Position numbers and translations under genes: made by a program. This document shows, in pieces, positions 52,664 through 61,949 of a stretch of DNA of 64,000 nucleotides (the first letter of the stretch is position 1; each line of letters starts with the position of its first letter). Origin of the DNA: Motiliproteus sp036961355 (GTDB lineage Bacteria; Pseudomonadota; Gammaproteobacteria; Pseudomonadales; Balneatricaceae); contig JBALVL010000003.1 of assembly GCA_036961355.1 (NCBI GenBank), forward strand, positions 1 through 64,000, written 5' to 3'. Below the pieces are notes generated by a model. That model did no database searches and had not been told where the DNA came from. It saw only the letters and a list, made by a program, of their open reading frames with translations.

Positions 52664-55039
52664 CTATTTCGCCTTGGCCAGCTCCTTCAGCCGTTTGACC
52701 ACCTGGAAGTTGAGCGAACGCTGGGTGAAGCTGCCGTCAGGCTTACGCACCCCCGGCTTCTGTCCTGTCAACTGCCCCAGCGCCTGGTCGACGGTGGCGA
52801 CGGTATAGACGTTGAACATCCCATCGGCAACCGCCTGCACAACCTCCTGCTTGAGCATCAAATTACGCTGGTTAGCTTTAGGGATAATCACCCCCTGCTC
52901 GCCGGTCAACCCTTTGGCGGTACAGACATCAAAGAAGCCTTCTATCTTCTCGTTGACGCCACCAATCGCCTGCACTTCACCGTACTGGTTAATCGATCCG
53001 GTCAGGGCAAACCCTTGCTTGATCGGGGTATGGGTCATCGCCGAGATCAGCGTGCAGATCTCAGCCAACGAGGCACTATCACCGTCAACATAACCGTACG
53101 ACTGCTCCAGCGCGATATTGGCCGACAACGACAGCGCAAAATCCTGGGCGTATTTATGACCCAAGTAACCAGACAAGATCAGCACCCCTTTAGAGTGGAT
53201 CGGCTGTCCCAGCGTCACCTCTTTCTCAATATCGACGATACCTTTGTCGCCAGGATGCACCGTGGCAGTGATCCGCGCCGGAGTACCGAAGCTGACCTCA
53301 CCGACCTGCAGTACCGTCAGGCCGTTACACTTACCAACGGCGGTGCCTTCGGTATCGATCAGCACCACTTCGTTGATGATCTCTTCGCGCATCCGGCTGC
53401 TGAGCCGGTCGGTACGGCGCTCTTTGGCCTGCAGCGCCTGCTCGATATGGCTGACCTGGATCAGCTCATCAGCGGCCTTGAGGCGCTTATAATCGGCTTC
53501 ACAGATCAGATCCTTCATCTCGCTGATCTGGGCCGATAGCTGGTCCTGATCTTCGGCCATACGCGAGCTGTGCTCGACCAGTCGCGCCACCGCTTTGCGG
53601 CTCAGATGGGCACAGCCCTCCTGCTGCGACAGCGTACGTAGTAGCCGAGCGTAGCTGCGGATGAAAGCATCGGTGCGGGCGACGTCATCGTCAAAGTCGA
53701 CCACCACCCGAAACAGCTTGGAAAAGTCGGGGTCCATCTGCTGCAACATATAGTAGAGCTCACGGTCACCGATGATCACCACCTTGACCTTGAGCTCGAT
53801 CGCCTCGGGTTCCAGCGTGATGGTGTTGATACCGGCCAGTTCGGCAAACGGGTTTTCAATCTTGATCCGCGACGATTTCAGCGCCCGCTTGATCGCCGAC
53901 CAGACCATCGGGTGCTCGAACAGTTTCTCCGCTTCCAGCACCAGATAGCCACCATTGGCCCGATGCAGCGAGCCACCACGAACCAGCTGGTAATTAGTGG
54001 TCATGGCGCCCATCTCGGAGCCGTACTCCACCCGGCCAAACAGGTTGTCGTAACTGGGGTGAGTCTCGAACACCACCGGTAACCCTTTGGTCTTCTGGTG
54101 GTCGACGATCATGTTGACGCCGAACTGCTGCTGCAACTCTGCCAACCGCGAGGCCTTGCTTCGCTCCTCACCCGGCTTGTCATCACCGATCAGATCGGTA
54201 GCGTGTTTGACCAGCTCGACCTCCATCTGGCTGAGGTAACTAACCACCCGCGGTTGCGAGGCGTACTTCTCCTTCAGCGGTTGAAATAGCGGATTCATCA
54301 CCGAACGGGCCGTATCGTGTTCGAGTTTCTCCTGCTTCTCGTTACCTTCGCGACGCCACTGCGGCAGACTGGTTAACGATTCGTTGAGGTACTCTTCCAA
54401 CTGATTGATATCGCTATTGATCCGATTGCGGGTCTCTTCATCAAGCTGCGAGAAGGCCGCTTCATCCATCGCCTGCCCTTCGTGCACGGGGGTGAAACCG
54501 ACACTGCCGGCGTCACGATAGAGGGCAATACTTTTAGCACGGGCCTGATTCTCTACCTGCTCGAGCGCCAGATCGTAAAGCCGGTTGAACTCACGTTCGA
54601 TACGGCTTTTCGCACGCTGGTACGCCGGGTTTTCAAACGCCGTTGGCAGTTCGGACGCCAGCTTTTCAAGCAGGTGCTCAATATCACTCTTAAACACCGC
54701 GCCTTTGCCCGGTGCAAAGTAGAACGCCTGGGGGTGACGGCTATCGGCCAGATTATTGAGATAACACCAATCCAGCGGTTTCTTGGCTTTTTTAGCTTCA
54801 CGCTTGAGCGTGTCCATCACGAAGGTGAAACGGCCGCTGTGCGAATGGCCCATCACAAACAGGTTGTAATCGGGCCGATTCATACCGATTCCAAACTCCA
54901 TCGCCTCGACCGCCCGCTCCTGGCCGTAGATCCCTTTGAAGTCTTCCAGTGTCTCTGTGGTTTTGAACGGTAGCAGTTCCGGATTGCAGGTACGGTATAG
55001 CTGATCGACATCGAGCCGGGTGGCTGAATCCATGCTCAT
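52664..55039 (-). CDS. Lon-family (S16) ATP-dependent protease, LonB-like
   Basis: A 791-residue protein. The C-terminal S16 protease domain has the catalytic serine in YGYVDGDSASLAEIC and the lysine about 43 residues later in GGVNEKIEGFFDV. Before it is an AAA-type region containing RGGSLHRANGGYLVLEAEKL (Walker B-like) and a Walker A position read as GHSHSGRFT, where the usual lysine is replaced. Such substitutions occur in this group (Pseudomonas and E. coli YcbZ-type proteins). A helical insert (about 170-300) carries charged repeats. Not the classical Lon. Substrates unknown. Confidence 0.88.
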   Translation of the reverse strand: MSMDSATRLDVDQLYRTCNPELLPFKTTETLEDFKGIYGQERAVEAMEFGIGMNRPDYNLFVMGHSHSGRFTFVMDTLKREAKKAKKPLDWCYLNNLADSRHPQAFYFAPGKGAVFKSDIEHLLEKLASELPTAFENPAYQRAKSRIEREFNRLYDLALEQVENQARAKSIALYRDAGSVGFTPVHEGQAMDEAAFSQLDEETRNRINSDINQLEEYLNESLTSLPQWRREGNEKQEKLEHDTARSVMNPLFQPLKEKYASQPRVVSYLSQMEVELVKHATDLIGDDKPGEERSKASRLAELQQQFGVNMIVDHQKTKGLPVVFETHPSYDNLFGRVEYGSEMGAMTTNYQLVRGGSLHRANGGYLVLEAEKLFEHPMVWSAIKRALKSSRIKIENPFAELAGINTITLEPEAIELKVKVVIIGDRELYYMLQQMDPDFSKLFRVVVDFDDDVARTDAFIRSYARLLRTLSQQEGCAHLSRKAVARLVEHSSRMAEDQDQLSAQISEMKDLICEADYKRLKAADELIQVSHIEQALQAKERRTDRLSSRMREEIINEVVLIDTEGTAVGKCNGLTVLQVGEVSFGTPARITATVHPGDKGIVDIEKEVTLGQPIHSKGVLILSGYLGHKYAQDFALSLSANIALEQSYGYVDGDSASLAEICTLISAMTHTPIKQGFALTGSINQYGEVQAIGGVNEKIEGFFDVCTAKGLTGEQGVIIPKANQRNLMLKQEVVQAVADGMFNVYTVATVDQALGQLTGQKPGVRKPDGSFTQRSLNFQVVKRLKELAKAK

Positions 55040-55116
55040 CTCCCCAAACAGTTTGTTACCTCATAAATAACAAGTGAGATTGAGGGAGGCAAGTAAAGCT
55101 TTGATTGATCACACAA

Positions 55117-55458
55117 TCAGGGCAGCACCCCAAGATCGTCGCTGTAGGTTATCTGTAAGCCATGAGGGCTGGTGAAGGTCGCTTCAGCGGCAACATCCCA
55201 GACCCAATCACCGTAGTCACCCTCAAGCAAAAGATCCGGCAATTCGCAATTTGCATCACCTCCGCCGCCTCCGCCACCACCGGCGTAGGCCGGACGAATC
55301 CCCAGCACCCCTTCCACCACCAAACGTAACGGCAATTGCGCCCAAGCCAACAGCTGGCCAGGGGACTGCCACCACAGGCTGATCAAGGCAACGCAGTTGG
55401 CGTCGGGCTGGGTCAGCGCCGGCCAGCCGGACCGGGGTTGACGGTGACGGAGACTCAA
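55117..55458 (-). pseudogene. C-terminal half of a broken type IV prepilin-like protein
   Basis: This 113-residue frame opens at a TTG overlapping the TGA that ends the preceding frame. From SGWPALTQPDANCVALI on it resembles the C-terminal half of MSHA/GspG-like pilins (GWP then a cysteine pair, and a closing GLQITYSDDLGVL). It contains an unusual run of eight glycines. It probably continues the pilin encoded at 55667-55458. Joining them needs the TGA (55457-55455) read through and one extra base in the C run (plus-strand GGGG at 55434-55437). This would give ...LLDxVSVTVNPRSGWPAL. No known domain if taken as a free protein. Confidence 0.5.
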
Positions 55459-57326
55459 TCGAGCAGAGTCACATCCGGATAATTACCGGCACTGCCACGG
55501 CTCATCGACTGCACCCGGATCATCTCGGTAGAGGTAATGAAACTGGCTCTGACCTGATCAAAGGAGGCCTGCACGGCGTTTTCAGAAACATCCATAAAGC
55601 GCGGTAACACGACCGCCGACAATATGCCCACCAGCGCGATGACGGTTATTAGCTCAATAATGGTAAAGCCCGACGACCGGCGACGGGATGTCGCAGCCGC
55701 ATTGGGAATGCGCCAGCGCCAAACCCGTCGGTCGTATCGAACCAAGATGATAATCAGCACCAGACTGAGCAGCAGGAAGAACGACTGACCCAGCGCAACC
55801 GCGGGGGTCAACCCCTGATAGGGTTGCACCTCAACCCGACGAGACAACGCTTGCCGCACCGGTAGCTGCCGTTGCAACTGACCCTTGTGGTCGATAACCG
55901 CGCTCAGCCCCGACGTCGCCAACCGGATCACCGGACGGCCCGTTTCAAGCGCACGAAACCGAGCAATCTGTAGGTTGCGCCAATACATCGTCCCGCCCTC
56001 GGCCCAGTTATCATCAGCCAGATTTACCAGCAGATTGGCCCCCTGCTCCACCGCCGGATTGACCAACCGGCGAAACAGCAGCTCCCAGCAGATCGTCGTT
56101 CCGATCCGGGTCATCCCGGTTGGGGTGGTAGCGCTGTTGATTGCCGCAATATCAGATGTCGCGAGCGTGGCAGCGCGAAGAGGGGTCACTCTGATGTTGG
56201 AAGCCTTAACAGTCGTGGCCGTAATGCCACGGGTGCCGATATCAAACAACCCCGGCTGGGCAGGCCCCTCAACCAACAGATCCTCCGGGGTCTGGCCGAC
56301 TAACGCTATAAACGGTGTTTTCTCGACAAAAGGCACCAGCAGCTGCTTGCGGTAGCGCTGCTGGTTACTGAATCCAAATGCCCGGATCGAGTTGTAACGG
56401 CGACCATCCAGCGTTGGCTCCCAGGTTCCGGCCAGTAACGTGCTTCCCGCAGTACTGAGACTCTCAGCCCACTGACTGAACGCACGGCTACCCTGCTGAT
56501 TGAGCATCGGCAGGGCCGTCTCCGGCCACAGTATCAGGTCACTGTCTTCAAGCCCTTTGCTGAGCTCAAGATAGTGCAGCAATGCCTGAGCCCGTTGCGC
56601 GGCTTCATTTTGCAATGACAGATCAAAATTGCCCTGCACCATCGCCACCCGCAATGGCGCTCCCTGCGGCGTCACCCAGTGCCACTGGCTCAATCCCAAA
56701 GAGGCGACAAACAACAGTAACAACAGCGCCACGCAAGCGCTTCTGCCAAGGCCAATACCGGCACGCCAAATCCCCAGCAGCAACACATTGCACATCATCA
56801 CCAATACGCTGACACCCCACTCGCCAACGACCGGAATCCAGCCCCGCAGCGGGCCGTCGACCTGCGCCATCGCCAGTGTCAAATTGGGTACGCCGATAAA
56901 GACCTCGACCAGCAAGGTCATTAACCCAGCCCAGCACAACGGCAAGATCAGCAGCAGCCGGATCGCCGGTGATCGGCACAGGCTGTAGGGTAACCAGCAG
57001 GCGATTGCCGGCGCGATGGCGCTATAGACCACAAACCACAGCGAGATAAATCCGCTCCAGCCCCACCCCAGTTCGCTGAAGCTGGCGACCGTCTGCGGTA
57101 CCCAGGTCAGGATAGCGATGCCGTAACCCAGCCCAAAGCTGTAGCCGCAGAGCAAACGTTGTTTGGCACAGGGCAGATTTGACGCGATAACCAGCGGTAT
57201 TAGCAGTAGCCAACTAAGAGCCGTCAGCGAAACCGGTGCTAAGACGAGAGCGCCAAGCAGGCCACTGATAAAACAGACGAGGGGGAGACGAGAGGCAGGG
57301 CGTTGCTGGAGCAGCGCGTTATTCAT
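55455..57326 (-). CDS. Lnt-like apolipoprotein N-acyltransferase fused in frame to a type IV prepilin N-terminus
   Basis: The 623-residue frame (ATG at 57326) has two parts. Residues 1 to about 530 look like a full Lnt: N-terminal membrane helices, a nitrilase-like periplasmic domain with the Glu of LILWPETALP, the Lys of RKQLLVPFVEKTPF and the catalytic Cys of GTTICWELLFRR, then a last membrane helix. The end, from residue 553, is a prepilin: RRRSSG followed by FTIIELITVIALVGILSAVV with Glu at +5. The frame stops at VTLLD. No in-frame ATG separates the parts; a TTG before VRYDRR (residue 528) could start the pilin. Lnt is usually beside ybeX/corC; here it is not. Confidence 0.75.
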   Translation of the reverse strand: MNNALLQQRPASRLPLVCFISGLLGALVLAPVSLTALSWLLLIPLVIASNLPCAKQRLLCGYSFGLGYGIAILTWVPQTVASFSELGWGWSGFISLWFVVYSAIAPAIACWLPYSLCRSPAIRLLLILPLCWAGLMTLLVEVFIGVPNLTLAMAQVDGPLRGWIPVVGEWGVSVLVMMCNVLLLGIWRAGIGLGRSACVALLLLLFVASLGLSQWHWVTPQGAPLRVAMVQGNFDLSLQNEAAQRAQALLHYLELSKGLEDSDLILWPETALPMLNQQGSRAFSQWAESLSTAGSTLLAGTWEPTLDGRRYNSIRAFGFSNQQRYRKQLLVPFVEKTPFIALVGQTPEDLLVEGPAQPGLFDIGTRGITATTVKASNIRVTPLRAATLATSDIAAINSATTPTGMTRIGTTICWELLFRRLVNPAVEQGANLLVNLADDNWAEGGTMYWRNLQIARFRALETGRPVIRLATSGLSAVIDHKGQLQRQLPVRQALSRRVEVQPYQGLTPAVALGQSFFLLLSLVLIIILVRYDRRVWRWRIPNAAATSRRRSSGFTIIELITVIALVGILSAVVLPRFMDVSENAVQASFDQVRASFITSTEMIRVQSMSRGSAGNYPDVTLLD

Positions 57327-57407
57327 CCGGCACAAATCCGTTTGCTAGGAAAAGACTGCGCCGATTATGCCTATAAAAAGTAAGGGTTTAAAGCCCGTGT
57401 TTGATAA

Positions 57408-57429
57408 CGATGGTTCGAAAGAGCCATCG
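57408..57429 (-). terminator. Hairpin just after aroE
   Basis: A 9-bp stem (CGATGGTTC / GAGCCATCG with one G-T pair) closes a 4-base loop, 10 bases beyond the aroE stop. The following sequence has few T, so this may be a weak terminator or an mRNA-end hairpin. Confidence 0.4.
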
Positions 57430-57438
57430 CGCCAACAA

Positions 57439-58263
57439 TTACACCTGGAGCAGCGCCCGAACTTCCGCGATGACCGTCGGGGTTTGCGGCCGCACACCGC
57501 GCCACAGGTAAAACGCTTCGGCGGCCTGTTCGACCAGCATCCCCAAGCCGTCGAGCACCTTGGCGGCTCCCTGTTCGGTGGCCCAGACCATAAACGGCGT
57601 CGGTTCGGCAGCGTACATCATGTCGTAACACCAGCCACCACTGGCCAGCACACCGGTAGGTAGCGGCGGTAATTGTCCTTGCAAGCTGGCAGAAGTGCCG
57701 TTGATGATCAGGTCGAAACTGCCGTTGATCGCCTCAAAACCACAGCCGTGAATCTCGCCCAACGCGGCAAAGTCCTGCGCCAGTAATAGCGCCTTTGCGG
57801 CTGTACGGTTGGCCACCACCAGCGTCGCCGGTTGCTGCTGTAGCAGGGGTTCCAGCACCCCTCTAACCGCACCGCCAGCCCCCAACACCAACACCCGCAT
57901 ACCGGCGATCCGGCCTTGCTGATTGTTAAGGATGTCATTGACCAAACCAACCCCATCGGTGGTATCACCGCAAAGCAAACCTTGCTGGTCTGTGTATAAG
58001 GTATTGACGGCACCTGCCAAGCGCGCTCGCGGGGTCAGCTGATCAGTTTGCTGCCATGCTTGCTCTTTAAACGGCACGGTGACATTGAGTCCGCCGCCAC
58101 CACTGCTGAAAAATTGTTGCACCGACTCGCTAAAACCATCCAGCGGCGCCTGCAACAAGGCATAGTCCAAGTCTTGCTGACACTGCTCGGCAAACAGGCG
58201 ATGAATCAGTGGGGACTTGCTGTGGTTGATCGGGTTGCCGACAACTGCGTAACGGTCTGTCAT
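57439..58263 (-). CDS. aroE: Shikimate dehydrogenase AroE
   Basis: AroE reduces 3-dehydroshikimate with NADPH in aromatic amino-acid synthesis. The 274-residue protein starts MTDRYAVVGNPINHSKSPLIH, the substrate-binding signature. GLNVTVPFKEQAW contains the catalytic lysine, VLVLGAGGAVRGVLEPLL is the Rossmann loop and VANRT the NADPH motif. hemF lies upstream on the same strand after a 290-base gene-free gap. Confidence 0.97.
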   Translation of the reverse strand: MTDRYAVVGNPINHSKSPLIHRLFAEQCQQDLDYALLQAPLDGFSESVQQFFSSGGGGLNVTVPFKEQAWQQTDQLTPRARLAGAVNTLYTDQQGLLCGDTTDGVGLVNDILNNQQGRIAGMRVLVLGAGGAVRGVLEPLLQQQPATLVVANRTAAKALLLAQDFAALGEIHGCGFEAINGSFDLIINGTSASLQGQLPPLPTGVLASGGWCYDMMYAAEPTPFMVWATEQGAAKVLDGLGMLVEQAAEAFYLWRGVRPQTPTVIAEVRALLQV

Positions 58264-58553
58264 AGCCTGCTATTCCTTTATTACTAACTCAATAAACCAT
58301 CAAAAAGATACAAAGCGTCGCTCTAAAACCCTTATGGTAACTAGTCAGGCTATCGTTTCATCTGATCGGAAAACCTCCTATCCACTCGGCGAATCGGCCT
58401 GCATGCCGATTGAATGTATGGAGCTGCCTAAAACATCAAAGGGCTCAAGAAAACGCCAATATAAATCTTCTCCATCGCACTGAAAGCATGATTATAGCTA
58501 GCCATACTATCTTTATACGTTCGAGAAGAAGACGTGCCTCACCCCAAGCCTGA

Positions 58554-59465
58554 TCAGGCTAACCAATCTCGCGGTTTGAGGTAATAATCACTCAGCCGCG
58601 CCTCTTCACTGCCCGGTTCAGGCTGGTAATCATACTCCCAGCGAACCTCCGGCGGCATCGACATTAAGATCGATTCGGTACGCCCTCCCGACTGCAGGCC
58701 AAACAATGTGCCTCGATCCCACACCAGATTAAACTCAACGTAACGGCCACGACGGTAACGCTGGAACCGTTTCTGCTGTTCGGTATAAGGGGTCTGCTGG
58801 CGACGCGCAACCAACGGCAGATAAGCTTGCGAATAGCCAAGTCCGACCGCCTTAACAAAATCAAAGCAGTTATCGAAGCTATCGTCGTTGAGGTCATCAA
58901 AAAACAAACCACCGACACCGCGTGGTTCATCACGGTGCTTAAGGTAGAAATACCGATCACACCACTCTTTATATTTCGGATAAAGCGTTTCACCAAAGGG
59001 ATCACAGATCGCTTTCGATGCCCGGTGCCAATCGATGCAGTCTTGCTCAAAGCCGTAGCATGGGGTCAGATCAAAACCACCGCCAAACCACCAAATCGGC
59101 TCTTCACCCTCTTTCTCAGCCACAAAGAAACGGACATTGGCATGGGATGTCGGTACATAAGGGTTCTGCGGGTGCATCACCAACGACACCCCGACTGCCT
59201 GATAACTACGGCCAGCCAGTTCGGGCCGATGCGCCGTTGCTGAAGCCGGCATGTTCTCACCCCGAACATGGGAGAAGTTGACCCCGCCTTTTTCAAACAC
59301 CGCACCATCGGTCATCACCCGGGAGCGACCACCGCCACCACTCTCTTTGACCCAACTATCTTGCTTAAAACGGGCCCGGCCATCGGCCTGCTCCAGCTGC
59401 TGACAGATATGATCCTGCAACTGCTGCATAAATTCGATTACGGACGCAATATCAACAGCCGCCAT
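58554..59465 (-). CDS. hemF: Oxygen-dependent coproporphyrinogen III oxidase HemF
   Basis: HemF converts coproporphyrinogen III to protoporphyrinogen IX with oxygen. The ATG at 59465 gives 303 residues, the family length. Signatures include SHVRGENMPASATAHRPELAG, HPQNPYVPTSHANVRFF, WWFGGGFDLTPCYGFEQD, and YVEFNLVWDRGTLFGLQSGGRTESILMSMPP. This implies an aerobic lifestyle. Confidence 0.97.
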   Translation of the reverse strand: MAAVDIASVIEFMQQLQDHICQQLEQADGRARFKQDSWVKESGGGGRSRVMTDGAVFEKGGVNFSHVRGENMPASATAHRPELAGRSYQAVGVSLVMHPQNPYVPTSHANVRFFVAEKEGEEPIWWFGGGFDLTPCYGFEQDCIDWHRASKAICDPFGETLYPKYKEWCDRYFYLKHRDEPRGVGGLFFDDLNDDSFDNCFDFVKAVGLGYSQAYLPLVARRQQTPYTEQQKRFQRYRRGRYVEFNLVWDRGTLFGLQSGGRTESILMSMPPEVRWEYDYQPEPGSEEARLSDYYLKPRDWLA

Positions 59466-59559
59466 AGCGGTGTACCTCAATAACAAAGAATATAGAGCGG
59501 CAACGTTTCATTGCCGTAGCGAAAAGAGCGAATGCTCAGGCTGAATAACAGCCCTGGTT

Positions 59560-60120
59560 TCAGCCGCGCCGAAGCGTCGAGCCGCTGCACAGGTCGCGAA
59601 TCGTGGACGGCTGATCACGACTACCGAGGGCGCCGGGTAGTAAAAAATCAAGCTGCCGACCGAAACTTTGACGTACCTCAGCAACGCTGCGAGCGGATGC
59701 CTGACCGGCTAGGTTGGCCGATGTCGACACCAACGGGCCACCAAAGGCACGACAAAGCGCTGAAATCTGTAAGTGATCACTCACTCTTACTGCAACGCTT
59801 CCATGTTGGCCTTTTATCCATCGGGGTATCAGGTTATCAGGGTCGGGGATCAGCCACGTGGTGGGACCCGGCCAGCTCAATTTGAGCTTCGCTCGCTGCG
59901 CCGCACTCAGCGGCCTGACCAACCCATCGATCTGATCAAGGCCTGCGGCCACCAGAATCAGCCCTTTTTCGACCGGACGCTGCTTCAGCACCAATAAGCG
60001 CTCAACCGCATCGCGCTGATAAGGATCACAACCCAGCCCCCAAACAGCCTCGGTGGGGTAACCGATCACCCCACCATGGCGCAGCATCGAAACCGCCTGT
60101 TTTAGCCGCCAGTGATTCAA
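59560..60120 (-). CDS. tsaC: Threonylcarbamoyl-AMP synthase TsaC (Sua5/YrdC family)
   Basis: TsaC makes threonylcarbamoyl-AMP, the donor for the t6A tRNA modification. The 186-residue protein has the YrdC fold: VIGYPTEAVWGLGCDPYQRDAVERLLVLKQRP, the SWPGPTTWLIP motif and GPLVSTSANLAGQ. It lacks the Sua5 C-terminal extension. Start: TTG at 60120, as the nearest ATG (60087) would cut the N-terminal helix. It is 4 bases after purE. Confidence 0.93.
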   Translation of the reverse strand: MNHWRLKQAVSMLRHGGVIGYPTEAVWGLGCDPYQRDAVERLLVLKQRPVEKGLILVAAGLDQIDGLVRPLSAAQRAKLKLSWPGPTTWLIPDPDNLIPRWIKGQHGSVAVRVSDHLQISALCRAFGGPLVSTSANLAGQASARSVAEVRQSFGRQLDFLLPGALGSRDQPSTIRDLCSGSTLRRG

Positions 60121-60124
60121 GCGC

Positions 60125-60631
60125 TTAGCCGTTAGCTAGCTTTTCTTGCAGCGCACGGTCTTTCGCCAAGACCGCTTCGGTGTTGGCGCGACGCTCATCG
60201 ATCAGGCGCTGGGCTAGCTCAGCATCAGCCGTCGCCATCACCTGAGCTGCCAAATAAGCGGCATTCTTAGCACCGGCCTTTCCGATCGCAACGGTCGCTA
60301 CCGGAATGCCTCCTGGCATCTGTACGGTGGCCAGCAAGGCATCAAGACCATCCAGCGACGAGTTGATCGGTACACCGATAACCGGCTTCAAGGTATTGGC
60401 TGCAACAGCACCTGCTAAATGTGCCGCCATACCTGCTGCGCAGATAAAGGCAACGCAACCACGCTGATCGGCATCAACCACGTAGTCGTGTGTTGCAACC
60501 GGTGTACGGTGCGCAGATGAAATTTTCATCTCGAAAGGGACCTGCAGTTGCTTTAGAACGGCAGTGCAAGATTCCATGACCGGAAGGTCGGAATCAGAAC
60601 CCATCAAAATGGCAACAAATGGCTTGGACAT
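60125..60631 (-). CDS. purE: N5-carboxyaminoimidazole ribonucleotide mutase PurE
   Basis: PurE moves a carboxyl group to make 4-carboxy-AIR in purine synthesis. The 168-residue class I protein has AILMGSDSDLPVM, EMKISSAHRTP, GVAFICAAGMAAHLAGAVAA and GLDALLATVQMPGG. The partner purK is not adjacent; tsaC follows instead. This places purE within the dprA-tsaC-hemF-aroE block, unlike Pseudomonas. Confidence 0.97.
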   Translation of the reverse strand: MSKPFVAILMGSDSDLPVMESCTAVLKQLQVPFEMKISSAHRTPVATHDYVVDADQRGCVAFICAAGMAAHLAGAVAANTLKPVIGVPINSSLDGLDALLATVQMPGGIPVATVAIGKAGAKNAAYLAAQVMATADAELAQRLIDERRANTEAVLAKDRALQEKLANG

Positions 60632-60723
60632 GTGAGAGCCTCAGTAAGTTTTTAGTACAAAGGGGGAATAATTTAAGGGCGGAAAACTACCTTAGTCGTC
60701 GATCGCTTTCAAGTGAGCTGTAT

Positions 60724-61911
60724 TCAATCTACAGCCGCTTCTATCCGCTGGTAGCCACCGGGTACCGAGCATAACCGACCCAGTAGCTCCAGCTGCAGTA
60801 GCTGCGCCTGCAACTGCGACACCGACTGGCCGCTCCGCGATACCAGCTGATCAAGGGTCACCGGATCAAAACCGATCACCACCATCAACTGCTGTTGCTC
60901 GGCTGTCAGTCTGGTATCCGCATCCACACAGCCCTTCAACAGCGGTTGAGTGGTGACCGGTACCTCGGTGGATATCGATATATCAGCTAGCATCGGGGCC
61001 AGCTCCTGCAGAATCTGATCCGCGCTGTCGACCAGCAAGGCTCCCTGCCGGACCAACTCATGGCAGCCTCGACAAATTGGGTTGTGGATCGACCCCGGCA
61101 GCGCAAAGACTTCACGGCCCTGCTCCAGCGCTTGTCGAGCGGTGATCAGGGAGCCACTCCTCAACGCCGCTTCTACCACCAACACACCCAGACTCAGCGC
61201 GCTGATAATCCGGTTGCGCTTCGGAAACTGCTGCGCCCGTGGCGGCGTTGCCAACGGTAGCTCGGAAACCAGTAACCCACCTTGCTCGACAACCTGCTGC
61301 GCCAGTCGTCGGTGCCGCGCCGGGTAGATCTGATCCACCCCCGTCCCCAACACCGCGACGGTTAACCCAAGCCCTTGTAGCGCGCCCTGATGCGCAGCCG
61401 CGTCGACGCCCAATGCCAGGCCGCTAACGGGAATCAGCCCGGCATTAGACAGATAACAGGCATAGCCTCGCGCGTTTTCCAAACCTTGAGCCGATGCGTT
61501 GCGACTGCCAACAATAGCTATTTGCTGCAGGGCCAGCAGTTGCGGGTCACCGATCAGATACAGCAGTGGCGTCGGGTCGGCGATCTGTTTTAGCGCCAAG
61601 GGATAGCGCGGATCGCCAAGAGTTAACAGATAGTGCAGCGGCTGTTGCAGCCAACGTTCAATGGCCAGCAGCGAAGTTTGGTCGATCGAGGGAGGGGCAT
61701 GACTGCTTCGATGGTTAAGTTCCCGCAGCACCGAAGCTCGTACGCCAAGCTGACGCAACTGTGAGGTCGGTGCATCCAGGATCGCGGCGGCGGAACCAAA
61801 GTGCTGCCACAGTTTTTTTAACGTCACCGGCCCCAGACCGGCAATCGCCGTTAGTTGCAGCCAGTGATACTGGTCCGGCTGCAACGCTCCGGCGGGGAGT
61901 TGCTGCTGCAT
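60724..61911 (-). CDS. dprA: DNA-processing protein DprA
   Basis: DprA loads RecA on incoming single-stranded DNA during transformation. The 395-residue protein has an N-terminal SAM-like helical domain (AIAGLGPVTLKKLWQHFG), the Rossmann-like core with VGSRNASAQGLENARGYA, PVSGLALGVDAAAHQGAL and GSLITARQALEQGREVFALPGSI, and a C-terminal winged helix (VVIGFDPVTLDQLVSRSGQ). It lies 39 bases after the LysM gene, suggesting co-transcription. Confidence 0.95.
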   Translation of the reverse strand: MQQQLPAGALQPDQYHWLQLTAIAGLGPVTLKKLWQHFGSAAAILDAPTSQLRQLGVRASVLRELNHRSSHAPPSIDQTSLLAIERWLQQPLHYLLTLGDPRYPLALKQIADPTPLLYLIGDPQLLALQQIAIVGSRNASAQGLENARGYACYLSNAGLIPVSGLALGVDAAAHQGALQGLGLTVAVLGTGVDQIYPARHRRLAQQVVEQGGLLVSELPLATPPRAQQFPKRNRIISALSLGVLVVEAALRSGSLITARQALEQGREVFALPGSIHNPICRGCHELVRQGALLVDSADQILQELAPMLADISISTEVPVTTQPLLKGCVDADTRLTAEQQQLMVVIGFDPVTLDQLVSRSGQSVSQLQAQLLQLELLGRLCSVPGGYQRIEAAVD

Positions 61912-61949
61912 TGATCATCCTTGATCGGCAGCGGCTCAATTTGGCACGA

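Noticed and set aside
58392..58411. 7-bp inverted repeat AATCGGC/GCCGATT in the hemF-aroE gap as a terminator
   Set aside because: No T-run follows on either strand; too short to call without conservation data.
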